The position numbers and the translations under genes are program-made. The notes under the pieces are model-generated. The model searched no databases. It was not told the origin of the DNA and saw only the letters and a program-made list of their open reading frames with translations. From the NCBI GenBank assembly GCA_947477745.1, contig CANJUF010000010.1, positions 1 through 64,000 on the forward strand: 64,000 nt of DNA. The letters run 5' to 3'. This DNA comes from Sphingomonadaceae bacterium. Its GTDB lineage: Bacteria; Pseudomonadota; Alphaproteobacteria; Sphingomonadales; Sphingomonadaceae. This document shows positions 56,902-64,000 of the stretch, piece by piece. Numbering within the stretch: the first letter of the stretch is position 1; every line of letters begins with the position of its first letter.

Positions 56902-58124
56902 ACTTCGACGACAACCCCACCGAAGCGCAATATCGCACCAAGGTTCGCGATTGGATCGCTTCCAATAAGCCCGATCTTTCGGTGCTCCCACCCGAGGAGC
57001 GGCTCGTCTGGACCCAAGGCCACAAAAACGCGATGCGCCAGTGGCAGGCGACCAAGTCAGCCGGTGGCTATGCCTGCATCACCTGGCCGAAGGAACAGGG
57101 CGGCGCCGGCGGCACCCAGATCGAGGACGTGATCTTCTCGCAGGAGGAGACCGCGGCGGAAATCCACGATCCCTATTACATCACCGGGCTCAAGATGCTG
57201 ATCCCGGCAATCCTGAAGTTCAACTCCGACGCCAAGTTCGCCGAGCGGGTTCCGCTTGCGGTGCGCGGCGACGAAATCTGGTGCCAGCTTTTCTCCGAGC
57301 CTTCGAGCGGATCGGACAGCGCGGGCATCCGCACCGCCGCCGTGCGTCAGGGCGACGAATGGGTCATCAACGGGCAGAAAGTCTGGAACTCTGGCGCTGC
57401 ACATGCCGACTACGGCCTGCTCATAACCCGCACCGATCCCGACCAGCCCAAGCACAAGGGCCTGACCGCGTTCTGGCTGAAAATGGATGCGCCCGGCCTC
57501 GAAGTGCGGCCGATCAAGACCATGGGCGGCGATTCGGAGCTGAACGAAGTGTTCTTCGACGACGTGCGCATCACCGACGACCAGCGGGTCGGCGCGGTTA
57601 ATGACGGCTGGAGCGTCGTTCTCGCCACCCTGATGAACGAGCGCGCCGCTATCGGCCAGTCGAACGGGCTTACCTGGTCCGACATGATGGACCTTGCCGC
57701 CAGCGTGCCGACCGACGATGGCACGGTGATGGACGACGATGCGTTTCGCGATCTCATCGCCGATCTCTATGTCGACCTCGAAGCACGGCGATTGATCGGC
57801 TTTCGCACCCTGACCGCAATCTCGCGCGGCCAGTCGCCCGGCCCCGAAGGCTCGGCAGCCAAGCTGTTGTGGAGCGGCGGCACCCAGACGATGATGTCCG
57901 AGGCACTCGACATGCTCGGTGAGTTCGGGCTGGTGCAGGATTCGGTGCTATCCCCGCGCGCTGGCGCTTTCCAGCAGCGGTTCCTGTGGTCCTGCGGCCT
58001 CAGGATCGGCGGCGGCACCGACGAGATCCAGAAGAACATCATCGCCGAGCGCGTGCTGGGCCTGCCCGCAGATGTTCGCGTCGACAAGGGCGTGCCGTTC
58101 CGCGAAATCCCCTCGGGAAGGTGA
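56898..58124 (+). CDS. Acyl-CoA dehydrogenase family protein (partner subunit)
   Basis: LFSEPSSGSDSAGIRTAAVRQGDEWVINGQKVWNSGAAHADYGLL...GGGTDEIQKNIIAERVLGLP. ATGA overlap. Confidence 0.93.
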   Translation: MNFDDNPTEAQYRTKVRDWIASNKPDLSVLPPEERLVWTQGHKNAMRQWQATKSAGGYACITWPKEQGGAGGTQIEDVIFSQEETAAEIHDPYYITGLKMLIPAILKFNSDAKFAERVPLAVRGDEIWCQLFSEPSSGSDSAGIRTAAVRQGDEWVINGQKVWNSGAAHADYGLLITRTDPDQPKHKGLTAFWLKMDAPGLEVRPIKTMGGDSELNEVFFDDVRITDDQRVGAVNDGWSVVLATLMNERAAIGQSNGLTWSDMMDLAASVPTDDGTVMDDDAFRDLIADLYVDLEARRLIGFRTLTAISRGQSPGPEGSAAKLLWSGGTQTMMSEALDMLGEFGLVQDSVLSPRAGAFQQRFLWSCGLRIGGGTDEIQKNIIAERVLGLPADVRVDKGVPFREIPSGR

Positions 58125-58137
58125 GGCCGCTCGCGCT

Positions 58138-58166
58138 TTGACCGGGCCGACGCGGCGCTGTAGAAT
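58138..58166 (+). promoter_or_regulatory. Sigma70-like promoter TTGACC-N17-TAGAAT
   Basis: -35 TTGACC (58138-58143), 17-nt spacer, -10 TAGAAT (58161-58166), ahead of the first KshA-like gene. Confidence 0.5.
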
Positions 58167-58238
58167 ACATGTCATGAGATATGCGAGGGCCGGGCAGGGC
58201 GGCCCGTCCTCGCGGCAAAGGCAAGAGAGAGACAAACG

Positions 58239-59237
58239 ATGACCACGATGACCACTCTCCCGCGCGGATACGACGAGCTGCCGATTCCGTTCGGCTGGTT
58301 TGCCGTGGCGCTTTCGAACGAGATCCAGAACGGCGACATCCGCACAATGCGCTATTTCGGCACCGAATTCGTGCTGTGGCGCGGCGGTGACGGCGGCCTG
58401 CGTGCGGTCGATCCGTTCTGTCCGCACCTCGGCGCGCATCTTGGTGTCAACAGCAATGTGGTCGGCAACGACCTGCGCTGTCCCTATCACCACTGGCAGT
58501 TCAACGGCGATGGCGGCGTCACCAAGATCCCCTACACCGATGTGATCTCGCCGAGCATGAAGCGGAGCTGCCTGCCAACCTGGCCGGTCGAGGAAGTCGA
58601 AGGCGTCGTTTACGTCTGGTATCACCCCGCCAAGGCGGCTCCGAAGTGGGAAGTCGCACACATCCCCGATTGCCCCGAAGGCGATTGGGTGCTGGCGATG
58701 ACGCGCGAATGGATCGTCAACATCCACTGCCGCGAAATTCCCGAGAACGGCCAGGATCATGCCCACTTCGGTGCGGTCCACGGCGTGCCCTTCGCGCCCA
58801 AGGGTGAGATGAAGGTCGATGGCTGGATCCGCCACAACAAGGTCGAGGCCGAGATGAAGACCCCGCGCGGGCTGATGGTCGGCCGGATCGAGACCACCGC
58901 GACCGGGCCTTGCCAGTCGGTGGTCGAATACAAGGACGTGACCCACGTCGTGCAGTGCCAGCAGGTCAGCCCGATCGATGCCTCGACCACCCATGTGCGC
59001 TGGCAGATGTACTACGCTCCGGGTCTTTCCGATGGCCAGCTTCGCGTTACCCAGGCGCGCATCCGCGACCTTCTCAGCCAAGTCGACCAGGACATTCCGA
59101 TCTGGAACAACAAGCAGAACATGGAAAAGCCGATGCTGGTGCAGGGCGACGGGCCAATCCTCGCCTACCGCCGCAACTACGACCGCTACTTCGATTTCAC
59201 CCCCGATCCGGTGCCCGAAGCGGTCGCGGCGGAATAA
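58239..59237 (+). CDS. Rieske oxygenase, KshA-like (3-ketosteroid 9-alpha-hydroxylase family)
   Basis: CPHLGAHLGVNSNVVGNDLRCPYHHWQFNG; iron site NGQDHAHFGAVHG. Confidence 0.88.
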   Translation: MTTMTTLPRGYDELPIPFGWFAVALSNEIQNGDIRTMRYFGTEFVLWRGGDGGLRAVDPFCPHLGAHLGVNSNVVGNDLRCPYHHWQFNGDGGVTKIPYTDVISPSMKRSCLPTWPVEEVEGVVYVWYHPAKAAPKWEVAHIPDCPEGDWVLAMTREWIVNIHCREIPENGQDHAHFGAVHGVPFAPKGEMKVDGWIRHNKVEAEMKTPRGLMVGRIETTATGPCQSVVEYKDVTHVVQCQQVSPIDASTTHVRWQMYYAPGLSDGQLRVTQARIRDLLSQVDQDIPIWNNKQNMEKPMLVQGDGPILAYRRNYDRYFDFTPDPVPEAVAAE

Positions 59238-59270
59238 ACTGCAACTCTTACAGTAGCCGATTTGCAACAG

Positions 59271-59301
59271 CGGCTCTCCTTCCCTTTCGGTTGGAGGGCC
59301 G
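59271..59301 (+). terminator. Possible terminator hairpin CGGCTCTCC...GGAGGGCCG
   Basis: 9-bp stem with one G-U pair, followed by a short TTTG, after the first KshA-like gene. Confidence 0.45.
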
Positions 59302-59324
59302 TTTGCCTTTGCCCTGATCGGGAA

Positions 59325-59338
59325 TTGATTTCGCTCAA
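59325..59338 (+). promoter_or_regulatory. FNR/FixK-like box TTGATttcgCTCAA upstream of the second KshA-like gene
   Basis: 9/10 to TTGAT-N4-ATCAA and exact TTGA-N6-TCAA core; 57 nt upstream of ATG 59396. Confidence 0.55.
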
Positions 59339-59395
59339 TGCACCGCTCGGCGCGCTCGCCTCTTATGGTCCCAAGAAAGACCACGAGGTGAGCCG

Positions 59396-60406
59396 ATGAA
59401 CCCGATAGACGTTACCACCAACACGCTTGATCGCGGCTACAGCCAGATGCCGATCCCGTTCGGCTGGTTCGCCGTGGCGCTATCGCACGAAATTTCAAAC
59501 GGCCAGATCTTGACGATGAAATACTTCGGCACCGAGTTTATGGTCTGGCGCGGCGGCGATGGCCAGCTGCGCGCCGTCGATCCGTTCTGCCCGCATCTGG
59601 GCGCGCACCTGGGCGTCAACAGCGACGTGATCGGCAACGACCTGCGGTGTCCCTATCACTTCTGGCAATTCAACGGTGAGGGCGGCGTCACCAAGATTCC
59701 CTACACCGACGTGATCGCGCCGAGCATGAAACGCTGGTGTGTTCCGACCTGGCCGATCGAGGAAGTGAACGGTGTGGTCTATGCCTGGTACCACCCCGCC
59801 AAGGCTGCGCCCAAGTGGGAGGTCGCCCGCATCCCCGAATGTCCGGAATGCGAATGGGTGCTGGCCCGCGCCAAGGAATGGATCGTCAACATACATTGCC
59901 GCAAGATCCCGGAAAACGGGCAGGATTATGCCCACTTCGGCGCGGTCCACGGTGTGCCTGGCTCTCCCGCGGCAGAATTCAAGGTCGATTCCTGGACGCG
60001 CCGCAATACGGTCAATGCGGAAATGAATACGCCAAGGGGCTTGATGCAGGCTCAAATCGACGTGACCGCGACCGGACCCGGCCAGTCGATCGTCGAATAT
60101 AAGGATGTGACCCACGTCGTCCATGCGCAGCAGGTTACCCCGATCGATGCGCAGACGACGCATGTGCGCTGGCAGCTCTACCACATTCCAAACCTGACCG
60201 AAGGCAAGCTGCGCGTGACGCAGGCGCGCATGCGCGACCTGATCAAGCAGATTGAGCAGGACATGCCGATCTGGAACAACAAGTTGAACCTCGAGAAGCC
60301 GTTGCTGGTGCAGGGGGACGGGCCGTTCCTCGCCTACCGCAAGAATTACGAGAAGTATTTCGATTACGGCGACGAGCCTGAGCCCAAGGCGGCGGAAGCG
60401 GCCTGA
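59396..60406 (+). CDS. Rieske oxygenase, KshA-like, tandem paralogue
   Basis: CPHLGAHLGVNSDVIGNDLRCPYHFWQFNG; NGQDYAHFGAVHG. Closely similar to the product of 58239..59237 throughout. Confidence 0.88.
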   Translation: MNPIDVTTNTLDRGYSQMPIPFGWFAVALSHEISNGQILTMKYFGTEFMVWRGGDGQLRAVDPFCPHLGAHLGVNSDVIGNDLRCPYHFWQFNGEGGVTKIPYTDVIAPSMKRWCVPTWPIEEVNGVVYAWYHPAKAAPKWEVARIPECPECEWVLARAKEWIVNIHCRKIPENGQDYAHFGAVHGVPGSPAAEFKVDSWTRRNTVNAEMNTPRGLMQAQIDVTATGPGQSIVEYKDVTHVVHAQQVTPIDAQTTHVRWQLYHIPNLTEGKLRVTQARMRDLIKQIEQDMPIWNNKLNLEKPLLVQGDGPFLAYRKNYEKYFDYGDEPEPKAAEAA

Positions 60407-60415
60407 CGCCGGAGA

Positions 60416-61252
60416 TCAGCCTGCGGCGGAAGGGTCCGGCATGTCGATGTAGGCGAGCGCCGGGTCCAGCGGTGGGAAGCTCGGCTCGCGCTTTTCGATC
60501 AGCGCTTTGAGCCCTTCCTTGAAGTCGTCTCGCACCACCGAAACGTCGGCAAGCGTGACCGCGCGCTCGTAAGCTGCGTACATGCTGGCATCCAGGTCGG
60601 CGTACAACTGTGCCTTCATGGTGCGCATCGACCACGGCGAACTGGTCGCAACCAGCTTGGCGGCATAAGCGCGCGCTTCTTCGAGCAGGCGATCGGCCGG
60701 GACGACCTGGTTGACCATGCCTATCGCCAGTGCTTCGTCGGCACCGACCATGCGGCCTGAGAATAGCAAGTCAGCTGCACGCGCCGCTCCCACGAGGCGC
60801 GGCAGCATCCAGCTCAGCCCCATTTCGGCAACTAGTCCGAGCCGGGCGAAGATCGTCGAGAAACGCGCGTGTTCAGATACGATCCGCACATCGGTGAACA
60901 GCGCGATCTGCAGGCCGATGCCAACCGCCGCACCGTTGATCGCGCCGATCAACGGTTTGCCGACCTGAAGCGGGAACCAGTAGGGCCGGTTGGAAGTCGG
61001 TCGCACGTCGCCGCTATCTGCGACTGCTTCAAGTTTTTCCGAATCGCCGCCCGCACAGAACGCTTTGCCCGCTCCCGTCAGGATGATCGCGCGCACTTCC
61101 GGCGAAGTCGCCGCCTGTTCCAGGGCTGCAAAGTAGTAACCGGCAACTTCGGAGTTCCAGGCATTGCGACGCTCAGGCCGGTTGAGCGTAATGGTCATGA
61201 TGTCGTCGGCGATCTCGGTAAGGACCGGAGGCTGGGCTGGGCTGATTGTCAT
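60416..61252 (-). CDS. Enoyl-CoA hydratase/isomerase family protein
   Basis: IMTITLNRPERRNAWNSEVAGYYFAALEQA...AFCAGGDSEKL...IGAINGAAVGIGLQIALFTDVRI. Confidence 0.93.
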   Translation of the reverse strand: MTISPAQPPVLTEIADDIMTITLNRPERRNAWNSEVAGYYFAALEQAATSPEVRAIILTGAGKAFCAGGDSEKLEAVADSGDVRPTSNRPYWFPLQVGKPLIGAINGAAVGIGLQIALFTDVRIVSEHARFSTIFARLGLVAEMGLSWMLPRLVGAARAADLLFSGRMVGADEALAIGMVNQVVPADRLLEEARAYAAKLVATSSPWSMRTMKAQLYADLDASMYAAYERAVTLADVSVVRDDFKEGLKALIEKREPSFPPLDPALAYIDMPDPSAAG

Positions 61253-61289
61253 CGTGGTCTCCTGGTGTTGTGTATTGGCCCATGCTTAT

Positions 61290-61370
61290 CCTCCCCTCCC
61301 CCTTGGGGGAGGGAATCGAGGGGTGGGGGTCTGAGTCAGGAGATTCTCCCCCACCCCAGCCCCTCCCCAG
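61290..61370. repeat. CTCCCCTCCCCC...GGGGGAGGG intergenic palindromic repeat, copy 2
   Basis: CTCCCCTCCCCCTTGGGGGAGGGAATCGAGGGGTGGGGG ... CCCCCACCCCAGCCCCTCCCC, sharing GAATCGAGGGGTGGGG-type core with 17242. Confidence 0.65.
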
Positions 61371-61394
61371 AAGGCCAGGCGAGATCCTTTGAAC

Positions 61395-61429
61395 AAAAGA
61401 AAAGGCCCAGACCGTTTCCGGTCCGGGCC
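61395..61429 (-). terminator. Rho-independent terminator of the TonB receptor gene
   Basis: Minus strand reads GGCCCGGACCG-GAAA-CGGTCTGGGCC-TTTTCTTTTG: 11-bp stem (one wobble), GAAA loop, T-rich tail. Confidence 0.85.
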
Positions 61430-61456
61430 TTCATCCTCTCCCGTTTTTACGGGTAA

Positions 61457-63970
61457 TCAGTACTCGACGGTCAAGTCGATGCCAAAGCGGCGCGGCTCGA
61501 TGAAGGTGGCCGAAGCGCCGCCCGACTGGTTGAACGGGAACGAGATCGACTTGTTGTCGAAGATATTCTTGCCCCACACAGCGACTGTGGCGTCGAATGC
61601 GCCGACGCTGATGTGCTCGAGAGCAGCGCGGCCGTTGACCAGCCAGTAACCGGGAACTGTCCGCGTATAGGCAGCCAACTGGCTCTTGATATTGGCGTTG
61701 GGGGAAGCGTTCATCGTCGACTGGTAGTTGCCCTGGATGCGCGCAGTGAAGATCGCCTCGTCCCAGATCGGCTGCGAGGTATACTGAGCATAGGCATTGC
61801 CAGTCCACTCCGGCCGCAGTGTCGGCAGATAGGCACTATCAGGAGCCGTGACAGAAAGTCCTGCTGCACCCTTGAGCAGACCCGGAATATTGCTGAACGT
61901 GGTCTTGGTGTAAGACAGGCTGCCGCCCAGGACTACGCCTTCTGTCGGCGCTGCGGTGACTTCAAGCTCGAAGCCCTTGGCCTTGATGTCGCCCTGCGGG
62001 TAGACAAACGTGCCCAGCGCATTCCTGACGCGGCTGTCGGGTACGAGGGCGATGAATTCCGCCACCGTGCCAAGCGTATTGCCACCCTGCGCGGTCTGGT
62101 AATCCTTGTATTGAGCCCAGAAAACCGAGAGGTTGGTGCGCAGACGGCGATCGAGCAGGTCGGCCTTGATACCAGCTTCGGCCGATTTGGCGGTTTCAGG
62201 CTTGTACGCGAACGGGCCGGACGTTCCGCCCGACACATAGGCGGTCGACCACTTGGCATAAACCAGCAAATCGTCGTTGGGACGGAAATTCGCACCGACG
62301 AGGTAGTTGAACTTGCTGTCCCTGTAGTTGGCCGTGCCAGTGATCAGCGGGCAGGCCTTGAGCGCCGCCGACGAGGTGATCGTTGTCGGACAGGTGGCCG
62401 CAGTCAGCGAGGTGATCTGCGCCAACTTCTTGTCCTTGGTGTAACGGCCGCCAACAACGATATCGAGCTGCGAGGTGACGTGGAATTCACCCTGCGCATA
62501 GCCAGCGATCGACTTGGCTTCGTTGTAGCCCATGCCGGGCAGGTAAGGGATAGCGTTGCCCACGGGCAGCGCGGTGAACGAGACAGTGTTCTGCTGGCCA
62601 TGCTCGTTGACGTGATCCTTGCCCTTGAACCACAAGCCACCGAGGGTCAGCGTCAGGAAATCGCTGTCGTAGTTGAGCTGAAGCTCGTCGCTCCACTGCT
62701 TGGAACGCGAAACCGGCCCCGAACCGAGGAACATGTATTGCTTGCCGATTTCCGCAGCGGCGGCGGCTGCCGCCGAGGTCGCCGGCAGTCCCCTCGACTC
62801 AAGGAAAGCAGCATACAGTGGCGCTGCCGAGGCGGGTATCGTCAACGAATCGATGCCGAGCAGCGATGCGGTCGATTCCACGGAAGACGAACGATAGGCG
62901 GCGATGTTCTTGAGCGAGACCTGATCGTTGACCTGATAGTTCATCGTCAGGCTGTGGCCTTCCTGGAACACGGCGAGTTCGTCGTTGTACGAGTTCCAGG
63001 CTTCCTTGGGACGCTTTCCGTTGCTCGCGAGCGGCATGCCCGCCGCGACGGCGCTTCTGACAATCTCGTTGGCGTAGGCACCGAGGGCCGCTCCAAGGCC
63101 AACTCTGAAGTCATAGCCGATTAGGGCGGTTGCGTCCGGCGTCTGCGACGATTCGGCGCGGTCGTACTTGTAGACCGCCTTGAAATCGCCGCTCTCGAAC
63201 TTCACCGCGGCGAAATACGAATTGGAATCCTTGCTACCCAGCCATGGGGCAGACTTGACGTATTTCTGATACTTGAGGCCGTTGGTGACACGGTCGAAGG
63301 TTGTGACCGGACCGCCATTCTTCACTGGGCCACGATACTTGTTCTTCACATAGCTGAAATAGGCGCTGAGCGGGCCAAGTTCAGGGGTATGCGCGGTCAA
63401 TTCGTAGCGGTAACCGTCGTAGTTTGTGATCGAGCCGGAAACCTTGATATGGCCTTCGCCCAGGGGATCCTGTGTGTAGATGCTGACTGCGCCGGCAGTG
63501 GCGTTGCGACCGAACAACGTGCCCTGCGGACCGCGCAGCATTTCGATGCGCTCCACGTTTGGCAGGTCGAAAATCCCGCCGCGCGGGGTCGAGAGGTAAA
63601 CGCCGTCGAGATAGATTGAAACCTGCTTGTCCGAACCGGGAACGACGCCGTAGCTGACCGCGCCGCGTACGGTGAAGGACGGGATCGACGAACCGCCCAG
63701 CGAGGGACGAACGGTCACGCCCGGCGCGATGGCGGAAAGGTCGGTGACGTTGGTGACGCGGTTGGCGGAAAGCGATGTGCCGGTAATGGCGGTGACGGCG
63801 ATCGGAACGTCCTGAAGGCTCTGTTCGCGCTTCTGGGCGGTAACGATGATTTCCTCTAGGCCGGTGGCCTCATCGGCTTTCTGCGCGAACGCCGGAGCAG
63901 CGAAAGCCGTCGTCGCAGCCATGGCAGTGCCGGCAAGCAGCCGAAGCCGCATGGTGGTCGTGGTAGTCAT
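61457..63970 (-). CDS. TonB-dependent receptor
   Basis: Signal peptide MRLRLLAGTAMAATTAFAAPAFAQ, plug EEIIVTAQKREQSLQDVPIAVTAITG, ERIEMLRGPQGTLFGRNATAGAVSIYT, C-terminal aromatic GIDLTVEY. Confidence 0.96.
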   Translation of the reverse strand: MTTTTTMRLRLLAGTAMAATTAFAAPAFAQKADEATGLEEIIVTAQKREQSLQDVPIAVTAITGTSLSANRVTNVTDLSAIAPGVTVRPSLGGSSIPSFTVRGAVSYGVVPGSDKQVSIYLDGVYLSTPRGGIFDLPNVERIEMLRGPQGTLFGRNATAGAVSIYTQDPLGEGHIKVSGSITNYDGYRYELTAHTPELGPLSAYFSYVKNKYRGPVKNGGPVTTFDRVTNGLKYQKYVKSAPWLGSKDSNSYFAAVKFESGDFKAVYKYDRAESSQTPDATALIGYDFRVGLGAALGAYANEIVRSAVAAGMPLASNGKRPKEAWNSYNDELAVFQEGHSLTMNYQVNDQVSLKNIAAYRSSSVESTASLLGIDSLTIPASAAPLYAAFLESRGLPATSAAAAAAAEIGKQYMFLGSGPVSRSKQWSDELQLNYDSDFLTLTLGGLWFKGKDHVNEHGQQNTVSFTALPVGNAIPYLPGMGYNEAKSIAGYAQGEFHVTSQLDIVVGGRYTKDKKLAQITSLTAATCPTTITSSAALKACPLITGTANYRDSKFNYLVGANFRPNDDLLVYAKWSTAYVSGGTSGPFAYKPETAKSAEAGIKADLLDRRLRTNLSVFWAQYKDYQTAQGGNTLGTVAEFIALVPDSRVRNALGTFVYPQGDIKAKGFELEVTAAPTEGVVLGGSLSYTKTTFSNIPGLLKGAAGLSVTAPDSAYLPTLRPEWTGNAYAQYTSQPIWDEAIFTARIQGNYQSTMNASPNANIKSQLAAYTRTVPGYWLVNGRAALEHISVGAFDATVAVWGKNIFDNKSISFPFNQSGGASATFIEPRRFGIDLTVEY

Positions 63971-64000
63971 TTCACTCTCCCTAGTTCCGCGTCTGCGGAG

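Noticed and set aside
58239-60406. Definitive assignment to steroid degradation (kshA)
   Set aside because: Similarity to KshA-type Rieske proteins is clear, but no kstD, hsaC or ring-cleavage genes are in the window, so the substrate is left open.

Overview
The window is a ~64 kb GC-rich bacterial segment. Codon usage, gene families and the TonB-receptor/short-repeat style look sphingomonad-like; this is inference, since no rRNA or marker gene is present. It is nearly all protein coding: about 60 genes, with no tRNA/rRNA, CRISPR, phage or transposase seen. Most of it is a catabolic supercluster: 3 acyl-CoA synthetases, 2 adjacent acyl-CoA dehydrogenase pairs plus 1 single, 3 enoyl-CoA hydratases, 2 thiolase/DUF35 pairs, 3 Rieske oxygenases (two tandem KshA-like), a P450, a Baeyer-Villiger-type monooxygenase, 3 LLM flavin oxidoreductases, 4 amidohydrolases, 2 MFS transporters and a TonB receptor. 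This gene mix suggests degradation of a polycyclic terpenoid/steroid-like compound, but the substrate cannot be read from sequence. Notable signals: (1) a gutted cbb3-oxidase assembly locus (FixK-like regulator, deleted ccoI remnant, intact ccoS missed by the ORF track) with two near-identical FNR/FixK boxes, and a third box upstream of the second KshA-like Rieske gene; (2) a tightly coupled radical SAM / flavin disulfide reductase / two glycosyltransferase-like operon of unknown product; (3) a formylglycine-generating enzyme with no sulfatase in the window; (4) an Amidohydro_2-like protein that lost most metal ligands; (5) a thiolase fold without its cysteine next to a DUF35 protein; (6) palindromic repeats, three of four located at 3'-3' gene junctions; (7) no dedicated regulator and no ferredoxin/reductase for the oxygenases. 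All calls come from reading the sequence and ORF track; no database search was run.
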